A stretch of DNA of 64,000 nt, from NCBI RefSeq assembly GCF_031127905.1, contig NZ_JARXIC010000008.1, positions 105,121-169,120 on the forward strand, in the 5' to 3' direction. The position numbers and the translations under genes were made by a program. The notes under the pieces were generated by a model. The model did no database searches. It saw only the letters and a list, made by a program, of their open reading frames with translations, and had not been told where the DNA came from. Source of the DNA: Thalassobacterium sedimentorum. Lineage in GTDB: Bacteria > Verrucomicrobiota > Verrucomicrobiia > Opitutales > Coraliomargaritaceae. This document shows, piece after piece, positions 1 to 9,401 of this stretch (position 1 is its first letter; each line of letters begins with the position of its first letter).

Positions 1-847
1 CAAAAAATGAGCCTCCCATCGCCTTAGAGCCGTCGAAGAGGTAATAGACCCCTAAGTGTGTGCCAAAAAGCATGTAAACCTGCCCTGCAAAAATACAGCT
101 TAAGGCGACCATACAAACAAGTAAGTAGGTCTTATTGGTAAAAGTAAGCTTGAGAGTTTCTTTAAAGCTTTGCCGACCTTCACTGGATGCAATCGCTTTA
201 TGGCGCTCTTTACAAAAAAGTGCGGGCATCATTCCGAAAACAATAAATCCAAATCCAAACAAGATACCGACCATGCGAAGCCCTTGTGCCTCATCCTCCC
301 AAACCTCCATTTGCGTAAGGGCGAACATCCAAGGCAATATCAGCAAAGTAATTTTGACCGTGACTGAAAACCAAGTCATCAAACGAGTGCGCTCCGAATA
401 ATCCGCAGTAAGCTCCCAACCCAATGCATCTGTCGGCACTGTCATCATCGTAAAACCAGTATAAAATAACATACTAAAACCGATGAAGTAGATGGTTTTG
501 GCCGTATCCGACCAGTCAGGTCTGGCTTGCCAAAGCAGCATAAACATGATGCCCCCCAAGATGGCACCAACAAAAATCCACGGACGACGACGCCCCCAAC
601 GACTCCGCGTATTATCAGACAACCAGCCTACTAGTGGGTCCGTAATCCCGTCATATATACGCATCAGTGCAAAAACCACACCAATCAAAGCAGGATCGAG
701 GCCCAAGATGATCCCGTAAGCCGGAAAGGCAAACATGTTCATCCCGTTGTTACCGAGTTGTTGAGCGAAGGCTCGAATGCCGTAGGCAAACTTCTCCTTA
801 GTCGGAATTCTATCAGCTAGAGCGGTCGTATTGGTTCGGCGCTTCAT
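1..847 (-). CDS. GPH-family (MelB-type) sugar:cation symporter, C-terminus cut by window edge
   Basis: The frame is open from the ATG at 847 to the window edge, giving 282 N-terminal residues of a protein usually about 450 to 500 long. It starts MKRRTNTTALADRIPTKEKF and continues with hydrophobic segments. The stretch around residues 60-90 has the pattern RIYDGITDPLVGWLSDNTRS followed by a basic RWGRRRPWI loop, which is the typical signature of glycoside-pentoside-hexuronide symporters. Such carriers import oligosaccharides or uronides with a cation across the inner membrane. It is the first transporter of the polysaccharide locus and lies 11 bases downstream of the 859 gene on the same strand, so it is probably cotranscribed with it. 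The substrate cannot be read from sequence. Confidence 0.85.
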   Translation of the reverse strand, partial: MKRRTNTTALADRIPTKEKFAYGIRAFAQQLGNNGMNMFAFPAYGIILGLDPALIGVVFALMRIYDGITDPLVGWLSDNTRSRWGRRRPWIFVGAILGGIMFMLLWQARPDWSDTAKTIYFIGFSMLFYTGFTMMTVPTDALGWELTADYSERTRLMTWFSVTVKITLLILPWMFALTQMEVWEDEAQGLRMVGILFGFGFIVFGMMPALFCKERHKAIASSEGRQSFKETLKLTFTNKTYLLVCMVALSCIFAGQVYMLFGTHLGVYYLFDGSKAMGGSFF

Positions 848-858
848 TTATTTATAAT

Positions 859-3384
859 TTATTTGTCTTCAATAAAGTGAACAGAAGCTTGCTGCGCTTC
901 TTTAGGATTAGGAACAACAGGAATAGAGAGTAAAAGTTGATCCTCGCTTAAATAGAGTCGTCCATCTTGTAGTTTAGCTCGCGTAGTCATTGTCGAAAGA
1001 TCTTCAAATTGATTAGTTATAGCGAAGCTAAATCCTAGTGCAGCAACATTGATTTCAGCGAGAGAGAAAGACTGTTTAGGACCATCATAAAGAACCAGAT
1101 CTAACCAAGTCACCTTTCCATCACTCCCAGTTTCCCAGTGTGCTTCATAAGATTGAAGCTTCGCAAAAGGTGATTGCAAACGCAGATACATACCATTCGC
1201 TTTAACTACTACGGGCTCATTAACAGAATCCGGCAACTTTACTTCTGCCTCGTTTGCGCTGCCCCCCAACTCAAAACGCAATCGCAAGCTCTTGGCATCA
1301 AATCGACCACTCCGAATTGCATCTTGGAATAAATGTCGATCTCCACCGTTTGTAGAAAAATTGAGAGCTGCTAAAACTCTATTCTTCTCTTGTGCACTGA
1401 AAAAATTAACTGATGAGAAATCATAATCATCTTTCATAAAGCGAGTGCGCAAATAGGCTGGATCTTCACTATTCCCCCAAAAAACTTGAAGGTTACGGCG
1501 TTGCTCCCACATATCACCCCGATTGACAGTGCCGATGCTATATTCAGGAGTTAACCACGTGGTTCCGATGACATCAGGCATCCAATCGTAAGCAGACTTT
1601 TCAAATCGCTCAACCACTTCACGCGGTTCATCAAGAATTGTGAAATACGAATGTAGTGATTCGGGGATTTCACTGAATAATCGGTGCTCAAAACCAGCTT
1701 GGAATGAGGATAGATCAGTTGTCGGCTTAAATTGTCCACTCAGTCCACTATCAATCATGGCCTGATACCCCTCCGGTAAGAGCTCCTGATAAGATCGACT
1801 ATTGGGCCCTGACCACTGCCGTGTCGGAGGGTGAAACCGAACAGCCGCATGTTTCCATGCCATATAATACAACTGATCGACGATTTTCAGTGCACGCGGA
1901 TCGCGGACATAACTACGCACGCGCTGGAGTGCATTAATGACAACAGTGAGATAGTTAGGACTATTGTATTCAGTAAAACTACCTTGATCCACCGTATAAT
2001 CCAAAATCTTCTTCGCTTTGGCTAATCCATATGCCTTCACATCTTTCATGTCATAGGCATCACCTGCAACCAATGTCACAACCAATGACATCATTGCTGG
2101 GTTCGTATAGGTAACAGTAATATCACGATGCATAACAGAAACTGCTGCATGTTTTATAGCGACATCGATTCGTTCCTTAAGTGCATCTGGAATACGGTCA
2201 CCATGTACAAAACGAATCCCGATCAATGCGATACCAAGAAAGTCGGCGGTATTACCATCGACCCTCTGCATGTCTTCCATACTGATTTCAAGGAAATCGG
2301 GCCACAGTCCATAGTGACGATCTGTTGGATCGGTATTTTGATACTGTAGCACCACATCGATAATATCTAGTGCACGCTGGCGATAGGCTTCATCGCCTGA
2401 ATCCATCAAAGTCACGGCGTACTCAAGACTCCAACGAATTGAATGCATCGGAGTCGTAATAAAATTAGTTTTAAATTTTGCTTTCGGCTTTGGGATCAAA
2501 AGAAGCTTTTTCTCAGAATCATAGGGAAAACGCCACGCGTCGACAACCTGAACTAAATGCGCTTTTTGTTCCTCACTGAGTGGGAAGAGTGAGGGTTTTC
2601 CAATTTTTTCAGTGTGGACAACTGTTTCCTCACTCACCACGGGATCATCCACCTGAGCACCTTTTACGTAAGCACAAATTGATTCAATTGAACAATCGGT
2701 CGATCCGCTCATACGGAGATACACTTCCGACCATTCACTGGCATTGGATGTGTCTCCAATATCTGCAGTCTTTTGAGTTTGTTCAGCGTCGAAATATACT
2801 TGTTCAAACGAATCGTCCCCCTTCGTCAAATTCTGAACCCAAACTTGGGCTAGACCGGTTTGCAAATCCCATTCACTGCGCAAGCGCACTCGGTCGTTCC
2901 CTGTCGTTAAGGGTTCGCCAGACACATTCACACCAAAACTTTTTGAACCACTATAAGTCGCCCCACGCACATGCACTCCCTTATGACTAATACCAAAATA
3001 TGCGGTGGGCTCTCGAGGCACGTTTTTGCCTATACCAAAAAATAGTCCATAATTGGATTCAATATCCCCATTGACTACCATTTCCAAAATAATGACATCA
3101 TCTGAGTCTAAATCAAAAAGCTGATTTGGAAGCTCAACCTGGTGATCTGGGCCATATTTTAAACTACGAAGAGAAACACTCTCCCCCTCATCGACAATAA
3201 CAGGCGACACATGTATTCGCGTGCTCTTCCAACCATTCTGTCCAGCTAGAAAACCTGCATTATAGCCCTCATCAAAGTCTTCGCGATAAAACTCCCCCGC
3301 AGCGGAAACTGTCGCGTTGAAAGTGTAAAACAACGTGCTGACCACATAAAAGCATTTCGTAAACGAATTAAAAGATCTGAACAT
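859..3384 (-). CDS. Large secreted protein, LamG-like N-terminus plus alpha-helical toroid-like domain; putative polysaccharide-active enzyme
   Basis: The 841-residue product begins with a hydrophobic export signal ending near residue 30 (VSAAG). Residues about 30-250 look like a concanavalin A/LamG-type beta sandwich with many aromatic and acidic strands. Residues about 270-620 are helix-rich with regularly spaced Trp, His and Tyr, as in alpha/alpha-toroid lyases and hydrolases, and include conserved-looking patches such as TYTNPAMM, EYNSPNY and HPPTRQWSGPNSRSY. Residues about 640-840 look like a C-terminal beta sandwich. This order resembles alginate, heparin and chondroitin lyase architectures, but I do not recognise the family. 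It sits between a symporter and an esterase/sulfatase cluster, which supports a role in glycan cleavage. The function is inferred from context. Confidence 0.6.
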   Translation of the reverse strand: MFRSFNSFTKCFYVVSTLFYTFNATVSAAGEFYREDFDEGYNAGFLAGQNGWKSTRIHVSPVIVDEGESVSLRSLKYGPDHQVELPNQLFDLDSDDVIILEMVVNGDIESNYGLFFGIGKNVPREPTAYFGISHKGVHVRGATYSGSKSFGVNVSGEPLTTGNDRVRLRSEWDLQTGLAQVWVQNLTKGDDSFEQVYFDAEQTQKTADIGDTSNASEWSEVYLRMSGSTDCSIESICAYVKGAQVDDPVVSEETVVHTEKIGKPSLFPLSEEQKAHLVQVVDAWRFPYDSEKKLLLIPKPKAKFKTNFITTPMHSIRWSLEYAVTLMDSGDEAYRQRALDIIDVVLQYQNTDPTDRHYGLWPDFLEISMEDMQRVDGNTADFLGIALIGIRFVHGDRIPDALKERIDVAIKHAAVSVMHRDITVTYTNPAMMSLVVTLVAGDAYDMKDVKAYGLAKAKKILDYTVDQGSFTEYNSPNYLTVVINALQRVRSYVRDPRALKIVDQLYYMAWKHAAVRFHPPTRQWSGPNSRSYQELLPEGYQAMIDSGLSGQFKPTTDLSSFQAGFEHRLFSEIPESLHSYFTILDEPREVVERFEKSAYDWMPDVIGTTWLTPEYSIGTVNRGDMWEQRRNLQVFWGNSEDPAYLRTRFMKDDYDFSSVNFFSAQEKNRVLAALNFSTNGGDRHLFQDAIRSGRFDAKSLRLRFELGGSANEAEVKLPDSVNEPVVVKANGMYLRLQSPFAKLQSYEAHWETGSDGKVTWLDLVLYDGPKQSFSLAEINVAALGFSFAITNQFEDLSTMTTRAKLQDGRLYLSEDQLLLSIPVVPNPKEAQQASVHFIEDK

Positions 3385-3399
3385 AATTGATTAAATTGA

Positions 3400-3415
3400 A
3401 GGGCTATATAGCCCT
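3400..3415. promoter_or_regulatory. 16-bp perfect palindrome upstream of the 859 gene, candidate operator
   Basis: AGGGCTATATAGCCCT is a perfect inverted repeat ending 16 bases before the ATG at 3384, so it lies in the leader or promoter of the minus-strand gene. It could bind a dimeric repressor or form a small hairpin in the leader. The rest of the 3385-3700 gap holds no convincing gene. It contains a terminator-like hairpin at 3601-3631 and a second inverted repeat (ATCCGCTA at 3654-3661 with TAGCGGAT at 3679-3686). Confidence 0.35.
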
Positions 3416-3600
3416 ATATAAGTAAAATAAGAATGCTGCTGATTTAAGAGATCAAACTTTGCGATCTGAAAAAAGCACACCTGCATACGACCTTGCCCCA
3501 ATACAAAACGCTCTTCGTATTTCAAAGTAACAAACTATGACGAATCATTCTCCGCTAGCTTGGTGCGAGCAATTCACTGTAAAAAACGCAGAAAGTGCTA

Positions 3601-3631
3601 AACAAAAAACAAATTCAAGCTCCAAGCTTGA
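3601..3631 (-). terminator. Putative intrinsic terminator behind the PEP-CTERM gene at 3701
   Basis: Read on the minus strand, a stem of TCAAGCT and AGCTTGA with a 3-base loop (3615-3631) is followed by ATTTGTTTTTTG. The stem is short, so termination is likely rather than certain. The position, about 70 bases after the stop of the minus-strand gene at 3701, fits. Confidence 0.45.
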
Positions 3632-3700
3632 GCCTGCAAACTAGAAAAAGCTAATCCGCTAGATCTATTGTTAAGATGTAGCGGATCAACCTGAGCATCG

Positions 3701-4480
3701 CTATCGACGACGGCGTAAAGTCATGACTGTAGTTATACAAAGAGCCCCCATTAGCATTGCAGCAGAACTAGGCTCAGGAATTGAATGAACAGAAATACCA
3801 CTCAGGTATACTCGGTCAAGACCACCCGACTCATTGAGGCCAAGCAGGTCAACAGATAGAGTCGCTGCATCAGCTGTAAACGTAAATGTTCTAGTGACTG
3901 CATTGCTAATATTTCCAACTTCCGTTCCGCCAGTATATGTCTGTTGAAACACTGAAGAGTCGGCGCCATCTCCCCCACTGAAATACATTTCACGCGTTTT
4001 CTCATCACCAGTATTTATTAAATGATAAGTTTGCACACGGTATTCTTGGCCAATACTTAGCCCGGAAAAATCCAATGTGATGCCACCTCCGCCAGATGAC
4101 ATATAGCCTGCATTGAGTATATCAAACACCTCGTCGGATGACGAGGTGTTGGTGTAAAACCCAACAGCTTGAGCAGTGATTTGTTCAGCACCTGAATTGG
4201 TGGCAGTCATCGTTACCGTCAAACCATTCTGAGTCAGCACTTGAGTATCCGTAGCCTTATTCAGGCCTCCAGAATTAAAATAAACACCGTTAATCGTCGA
4301 GGTAGTTGCACCACCATTGCCAATATTCATTCCGAAAATTTGAGTGCCACTATTTTGAAAAACAGACCCTGTATCATCAGATACAGATACGGGTATATCG
4401 TAGTTAATAGTCGCTGCCGTAGCTGCAGAGGCCAAAACAAGCGAGAGGGGCGCCGAAGCAAATAGGGATATATTTTTCAT
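3701..4480 (-). CDS. PEP-CTERM protein carrying free module B
   Basis: The 259-residue protein has an N-terminal signal peptide (MKNISLFASAPLSLVLASAATAA) and a C-terminal exosortase sorting signal: IPEPS at about residue 236, a hydrophobic segment, then RRRR at the end. The body (about residues 24-233) is a Gly/Ser/Thr-rich beta-sandwich-like module, called module B here. Its typical positions are FGMNIGNGG, TQNGLTVTMT, DFSGLSIGQEYRVQTYH, TREM and TFTADAATLSVDLL. The same module forms the C-terminus of the esterase encoded immediately upstream (4624) and recurs at 14831 and inside 16097. PEP-CTERM proteins are exported, processed by exosortase and kept at the cell surface or in exopolymer. 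No exosortase gene is visible in this window. Glycan binding by module B is a guess. Confidence 0.85.
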   Translation of the reverse strand: MKNISLFASAPLSLVLASAATAATINYDIPVSVSDDTGSVFQNSGTQIFGMNIGNGGATTSTINGVYFNSGGLNKATDTQVLTQNGLTVTMTATNSGAEQITAQAVGFYTNTSSSDEVFDILNAGYMSSGGGGITLDFSGLSIGQEYRVQTYHLINTGDEKTREMYFSGGDGADSSVFQQTYTGGTEVGNISNAVTRTFTFTADAATLSVDLLGLNESGGLDRVYLSGISVHSIPEPSSAAMLMGALCITTVMTLRRRR

Positions 4481-4623
4481 TATAGTAATTATGGGTTAAT
4501 TGTAATGCTCATAAGAACATTCAGCAACAAAACAGTGATAATCATAGCACACAGAGGGCACAAGCACATCCAACGAATTTGCCGCAGCTGATACTATATT
4601 AACAAAACACATCAAATAGAGGC

Positions 4624-6810
4624 CTAAGATCTAGGAATCACATAAACTGAGATACCGTTAATATAAGAACGGTCAATACCAGCTCGTTTATCCTTAGGCA
4701 GCAAATCGACGGTCAAAGTCGAAGCATCTGCAGTAAAGGTAAACACTTGAGAGACTGCATTCGAGATATCCTCATACGAACGACCACCGGTATATGTTTG
4801 CTCGAAGGGAATCGATTGATTCACGTCCGCAACACTGTAGAGCATTTCACGTGAGCCTTGCCCACCGTTCCCTATGATATGGAAAGTTTGCACGCGATAG
4901 GTCTGGCCAATTTCCAAGCCTGAAAAATTCAATTGGATCGCTCCATCCCCCGCCCCCGATAGATAGCCGACATTCAATAGATCGAAAATATCACTTGGTG
5001 AAGAGGTGTTGGTATAAAGACCTGCCGACACACCGCCAGCTGCCTGAGTCTGATGAGAACCAGCCGTATCCACAGTCATTGTCACAGTAATTCCATTCTG
5101 GGCCAGAGTCTGAGTAAGCCCAGATCGGCCTCCATTAGCAAAATTCACCCCATTAATCGACACAGTGCCCGAAGCACCATTGCCCAGATTCATTCCGAAG
5201 ACCTGCGTCCCACTATTCAAAAAGACCGAACCTGAGTCATTAGGCACAGAAATGGGATCATCATAAATTAATGTAGCCGAGGAAACTTTGCTTTCAGACA
5301 TAGCCTCGTAATCAGGGACATCCGTACGGAATGGCATGAGAGGCAGATTTGTGGCATCATACACATTTACATCCGGATTACTGGCCCAAGCATACCGGAC
5401 AGCCACTGGATTAGCGACATCCGGATGGCTCACGACAATCTCTTTGCCTGCAATTTGCGCCTGCCCCCATAGCCACTCGCCCCCTTCGCCTCGAATGGAA
5501 AAACAGCGTGGAGGCTGGCCATCATCTGTATGCAAAGCACTAGAAACATTATCAAATGCGAGTCGGATCGCACTGCCTTCCACAGAATAACTCGCGTAAC
5601 GGGGACTTAAACCAGATGTATCCAACTGATGATAAACCTGCCCTAATGCTGCCATGGCTAAACGTGCCCCGACAGTCTGCTTATCACCAAAATGAATATT
5701 ATCAGCCTCCCCCACATCAATTGCGGGAACTGTATATGTATGACTCAAGCTTAAGGCACTTGATTGTGCTTCGCGAATATTTGCCCAACTCTCTTCTTCA
5801 ACTGGCTCCGTTTGTGGCTGCTTAAAGTTAGCGAGTTCAACGTAGAGAAAAGGAAAGTCATGTCCCCACGCATCTCTCCAAGAACTGACTAACATGGGAA
5901 AGAGAATACGATAAAGATCAGGCCCACCCCAAGCCACCAGTCGATCATTGGATTCACCTTGATACCAGATGACTCCACGAATCGCATAAGGCAATAAGGG
6001 ATGAATCATAGAATTATAGAGAAATGTCGGAGCCTTTTGGAACTTTGCGCCATAAATCCAATCCCCATGACGATCGCGTTTTCGTTCATCTTTCGGTGTA
6101 TTTTGATATTGCTGAAACGCAGTTAATTCGGCCGCAGCCCGCGGACTTGCATTTGTGTTCATCGCGCTCCCAGGGATCCATGACTGCACGGGCGTGCCCC
6201 CCCAATTGCTACTAATCAGCCCGACGGGACGCTGTAGTTCTTGATGCAGATCGCGACCGAAGTAATACCCCACTCCTGAAAAATCACCCACCGTCTCAGG
6301 AGAACAAAGTACCCATTCGCCACGCAGGTTGCCCAATGGCACAGATGCCGACGATAACTCAACCATAAATAGCCGAAGTTCAGAATAGTTTGCATTGGCA
6401 ATTTCTTCGGCACTATTATTAGCCTTAGCCACTGTCCAACGCATATTAGACTGGCCCGAGCAAAGCCACACCTCCCCCGTTAACACGTTGCGATAAGTGA
6501 CCGTATCACTCTCACTACCACGCACCTCAACGGTGACGTTTAAACCAGCTGGTACAGCATCTAAAGTCAGCGCCCAATCACCATCCTGATCGGCGCTGGT
6601 TACAGCCTGAACCAGAACATTGCCGTCAGTACTTAAGATGTACACAGTTACTTGCTCTCGGGGCATCGCCGTCCCCCGAAAGGCAATACCTTGCTCCGAC
6701 TGGAGCACCATATTGTCCCCATAAATACTAGGCAGCCAAATAGCAGCGCAGAGAACAGGCGCATTAGCGAATAGCAAAAGAATACAAGTGGACAGAGATA
6801 AGAATTTCAT
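4624..6810 (-). CDS. Sialate O-acetylesterase-family (SASA) esterase fused to module B
   Basis: The product has 728 residues with a signal peptide (MKFLSLSTCILLLFANAPVLCAA). Residues about 25-500 are a SASA/SGNH acetylesterase: WLPSIYGDNMVLQ near the start, GEVWLCSGQSNMRW with the nucleophile Ser121, GGTPVQSWIP, GVIWYQGESND, and D-x-x-NIHFGDKQ carrying the likely Asp-His pair. It probably removes O-acetyl groups from glycans outside the cytoplasm. The paralogue at 12796 ends right after LPLMPFRTD; here the chain continues into a module B (about residues 512-728) closely similar to the next gene, 3701. It stops at VIPRS, exactly where its neighbour has the IPEPS sorting motif, so it is a fusion without an anchor. 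The ATG at 6810 is chosen because it begins the signal peptide; the frame opens upstream with a TTG. Confidence 0.88.
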   Translation of the reverse strand: MKFLSLSTCILLLFANAPVLCAAIWLPSIYGDNMVLQSEQGIAFRGTAMPREQVTVYILSTDGNVLVQAVTSADQDGDWALTLDAVPAGLNVTVEVRGSESDTVTYRNVLTGEVWLCSGQSNMRWTVAKANNSAEEIANANYSELRLFMVELSSASVPLGNLRGEWVLCSPETVGDFSGVGYYFGRDLHQELQRPVGLISSNWGGTPVQSWIPGSAMNTNASPRAAAELTAFQQYQNTPKDERKRDRHGDWIYGAKFQKAPTFLYNSMIHPLLPYAIRGVIWYQGESNDRLVAWGGPDLYRILFPMLVSSWRDAWGHDFPFLYVELANFKQPQTEPVEEESWANIREAQSSALSLSHTYTVPAIDVGEADNIHFGDKQTVGARLAMAALGQVYHQLDTSGLSPRYASYSVEGSAIRLAFDNVSSALHTDDGQPPRCFSIRGEGGEWLWGQAQIAGKEIVVSHPDVANPVAVRYAWASNPDVNVYDATNLPLMPFRTDVPDYEAMSESKVSSATLIYDDPISVPNDSGSVFLNSGTQVFGMNLGNGASGTVSINGVNFANGGRSGLTQTLAQNGITVTMTVDTAGSHQTQAAGGVSAGLYTNTSSPSDIFDLLNVGYLSGAGDGAIQLNFSGLEIGQTYRVQTFHIIGNGGQGSREMLYSVADVNQSIPFEQTYTGGRSYEDISNAVSQVFTFTADASTLTVDLLPKDKRAGIDRSYINGISVYVIPRS

Positions 6811-6902
6811 AATGCTTGATATACAATAATAATTGATACGTAGAGACAATCGCCTTCCGCAGTAGTGCCGTCATCTTCAAAGTAAAAGCGGTAGCGACCA
6901 GG

Positions 6903-8294
6903 CTAAGCTTCGACTAATGATGAAGTAATTTCAGGACGCGGCTCTCCGGCCTCCACGATTCTCTCAACGAGACGCGCACGCAACTGAACCCGCACGGACT
7001 CATAATCGGGATCATCCACCAAATTGTTTAACTCATGAGGGTCTCGTTCTAAATCGAAAAGAAACTCATCCACATAAACGGGGCTCGAAACTTCATCCCA
7101 ACCATCCTTGTCAGGTGCTTTGACTGAAAACTTCCACTGCTTATTACGGATACCACGCCCCAAAATTGACGGGCTAATTTGGTAAAAAACCTCGTCGCGC
7201 CAAGCATCCGCATTCACATCAACTGCTTCCTGCAAAGGGCGACCACGCATCGTATCAGGAATTTCAATACCAGCGGCACGCATCAGCGTTGGCGGCAAGT
7301 CAATCAAACTCGCCATATGCCCATTTTTGCCACCGCCTGTAAACCCCGGGCCATCGATCACCAAAGGCACTCGAATCGACGCGTCATGACAACTGTCCTT
7401 CGCCCCCGTATTATGCTTGCCGAAATGGCAACCATGATCGCTGGTAAAGGCCAATACTGTATTATCAGCAACACCCATCTCAGACAGTTTACTGCGAATA
7501 CGGACCAGATTCTGATCCAAGCTATGGCAACAAGCCAAATAGTGTGAATATTCATCCCGCCAATTCGGAATGAGCCAAGCTGGCTGGCCTTGATAATCTT
7601 TCAAATCACCTGGGATTTCGGCGCCCTCAAACTGCTCCGCCATGCCATAGGGCGAATCGTGAGCTTTACGATTATTCTGCCAGTGCGGTTCAATAAAAGA
7701 CAAAAATAAGAAGAAAGGCTTTTCTTCCGTGCGGGAATCCAAATATTCCAAGGCCCAGTCGGTCATAGCATCGACGCGAAAACGCCCCTCGGGAAACTCA
7801 CGACGCTTCCCTTCTCCATCAAATAAATGCCCCCCATAGCCCTGAGTCGTCGACTCTAAGTGATTCGAAGCCAACCAATAGTCATAGCCTCCACGGCGAT
7901 CTTCGGGGATCGGGTCCACAAAACACTCAAACGGCTCTTGTTGCCCTGGGCGCTTTTTTGGATCTGCATAGCGCAGATTCGTCGCGGCTAAGTGCCATTT
8001 GCCGATATAGCCCGTATCATAGCCAACTTCCGACATACGATGCGCGATCGTCTTTTCGTCAGTCGGCAAGGCAATATCCAGCATGAAAACCCCAGTTTCT
8101 GAAGCATAGCGTCCAGTTTGTAAACAAGAGCGAGCAGGTGTACATAATGGCTGGGGAGAAAATGCATGTGAAAAACACGTTCCATGTTGAGCCATGCGAT
8201 CCAGTTCAGGCGTAACAGGCAACTGCTGGCCATAGCAGCCACAAGAGTCCCACCGCTGTTGATCCGTAAGAAAGACGATAATGTTGGGTTTCAT
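6903..8294 (-). CDS. S1-type sulfatase without a visible signal peptide
   Basis: The 463-residue alkaline-phosphatase-superfamily sulfatase begins MKPNIIVFLTDQQ, supplying the first metal-binding Asp. The activation signature is C-T-P-A-R at Cys51, the Cys normally converted to formylglycine. Further metal and active-site regions are GKWH near residue 105, SDHG near residue 285 and HDASIRVPL. There is no hydrophobic leader, unlike the two other sulfatases here, so it is probably cytoplasmic and acts on imported oligosaccharides. An in-frame TTG at 8324 is preceded by AAGGTGG at good spacing and would add ten residues; I prefer the ATG because family members start at MKPN. The 92-base gap to the esterase at 6810 stays open in this frame after the TAG stop. 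The substrate is unknown. Confidence 0.92.
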   Translation of the reverse strand: MKPNIIVFLTDQQRWDSCGCYGQQLPVTPELDRMAQHGTCFSHAFSPQPLCTPARSCLQTGRYASETGVFMLDIALPTDEKTIAHRMSEVGYDTGYIGKWHLAATNLRYADPKKRPGQQEPFECFVDPIPEDRRGGYDYWLASNHLESTTQGYGGHLFDGEGKRREFPEGRFRVDAMTDWALEYLDSRTEEKPFFLFLSFIEPHWQNNRKAHDSPYGMAEQFEGAEIPGDLKDYQGQPAWLIPNWRDEYSHYLACCHSLDQNLVRIRSKLSEMGVADNTVLAFTSDHGCHFGKHNTGAKDSCHDASIRVPLVIDGPGFTGGGKNGHMASLIDLPPTLMRAAGIEIPDTMRGRPLQEAVDVNADAWRDEVFYQISPSILGRGIRNKQWKFSVKAPDKDGWDEVSSPVYVDEFLFDLERDPHELNNLVDDPDYESVRVQLRARLVERIVEAGEPRPEITSSLVEA

Positions 8295-8390
8295 AAATGT
8301 TGAGCTTATTTTACCACCAAGCAATCACGAGACCCACCTTTTCATTAACAATAGCTGATACTTATTTATCGTCCGCAATCAAATCATCAG

Positions 8391-8433
8391 AAATAAAAAT
8401 TCCGCCAAGGAGCAGCTAGGCTCCTTGGCGGAA
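8391..8433 (-). terminator. Strong intrinsic terminator behind the PEP-CTERM gene at 8526
   Basis: A 14-bp perfect stem (TTCCGCCAAGGAGC at 8400-8413 with GCTCCTTGGCGGAA at 8420-8433) encloses the 6-base loop AGCTAG. On the minus strand it runs into ATTTTTATTT. This should end transcription from the 8526 gene and separate it from the sulfatase at 6903. Confidence 0.85.
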
Positions 8434-8525
8434 AATAAGTAAGAGCAGTCTTCTACAGAGAAAGCGCAATCAAACTTGAAAGTTGATACGTCATGTCGAT
8501 AAAATCCGCAGTAAAAGCGGCTCGA

Positions 8526-9248
8526 CTATGATCGACGACGGCGCAAAGCAACGATCAGTAATCCAATCGCACCGAGGACAACACCAGCCTGTGCGGGCTC
8601 AGGAATGGTCGACAAACCGAACTTCACATTATCTGCGTTAAACTCCAGAACACGATTATTGAAAGCTGCCCCAGACCCATAGCGAAGGCCGTAACCAAAG
8701 GTAATTTCACTGCCTGTCTCACTGAAATCCAAGCTCCCCGAAGAACCGATAAAAGCCGTAAAATTATCCGCATCCAAAACTGCATAAGAAACGGAAGTGA
8801 CTCCTGAATTTGCGACAACAGCTACACCTTCAGGAGGTGTTACAGTTAACCAGAAAGTCTCTCCTCCCTGCTCCAAAAACACACGAAGAGCCGTGCCATA
8901 ATTTGCCGTAAAATCCCCACTAAAGCTAAACGAAGTCAATTCCCCACTCACCGATGGATCATATGTATAGCTATCATTGAAAACAGAGGTCGCAAACCAT
9001 TTATTATTAGTGCTACTAAAATCAACCTGGGCACTTAACTGCAATGCAGTTCCCATATCTGGATCTGTTACATCCGACACAACAACCGTATCGACAATGA
9101 CATTACCTGAATTTGCACTGGCGCCAAGAGTCCAGTTCGTTGTGCTCATAGCAGCATCAGGCCCGAAGGTCACGTTAGCTGCAGCATTGATGGTGACAAA
9201 GGAAGTAGAAACTACGAGACTAGTTAGGAGGTAATAGGATATTCTCAT
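8526..9248 (-). CDS. PEP-CTERM protein carrying free module A
   Basis: The 240-residue secreted protein has a signal peptide (MRISYYLLTSLVVSTSFVTINAAA) and a C-terminal IPEPA, hydrophobic helix and RRRRS tail, the exosortase sorting signal. The body is a beta-sandwich-like module, called module A here, with landmarks VTFGPDAAMSTTNWTLG, TYDPSVSGEL, FSGDF and GSLDFSETGSEITFGYGLRYG. The same landmarks appear at the N-terminus of the large lyase at 16097 (VIFGLEANPTTSTWSLG, YDPSTAGEI, LAGDF, GTLDFSSTGGEVCFGYAFRRG). Longer starts at 9263 (ATG) and 9272 (GTG) are possible, but the ATG at 9248 opens the signal peptide directly. The gene is divergent from 9402 with 153 bases between the chosen starts. 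Confidence 0.82.
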   Translation of the reverse strand: MRISYYLLTSLVVSTSFVTINAAANVTFGPDAAMSTTNWTLGASANSGNVIVDTVVVSDVTDPDMGTALQLSAQVDFSSTNNKWFATSVFNDSYTYDPSVSGELTSFSFSGDFTANYGTALRVFLEQGGETFWLTVTPPEGVAVVANSGVTSVSYAVLDADNFTAFIGSSGSLDFSETGSEITFGYGLRYGSGAAFNNRVLEFNADNVKFGLSTIPEPAQAGVVLGAIGLLIVALRRRRS

Positions 9249-9401
9249 GTACTTAGTATACATCGATTCCACTAAAGCACCAATATAAAGTTAACAGACA
9301 CTAACACTGAATTAACCTAGCCCCTCATATTATCAACGATTCCCAGCAACTCAAACCTAATACAATCTGGACACAACACACCGCTTGGTAAAAATACAAG
9401 C

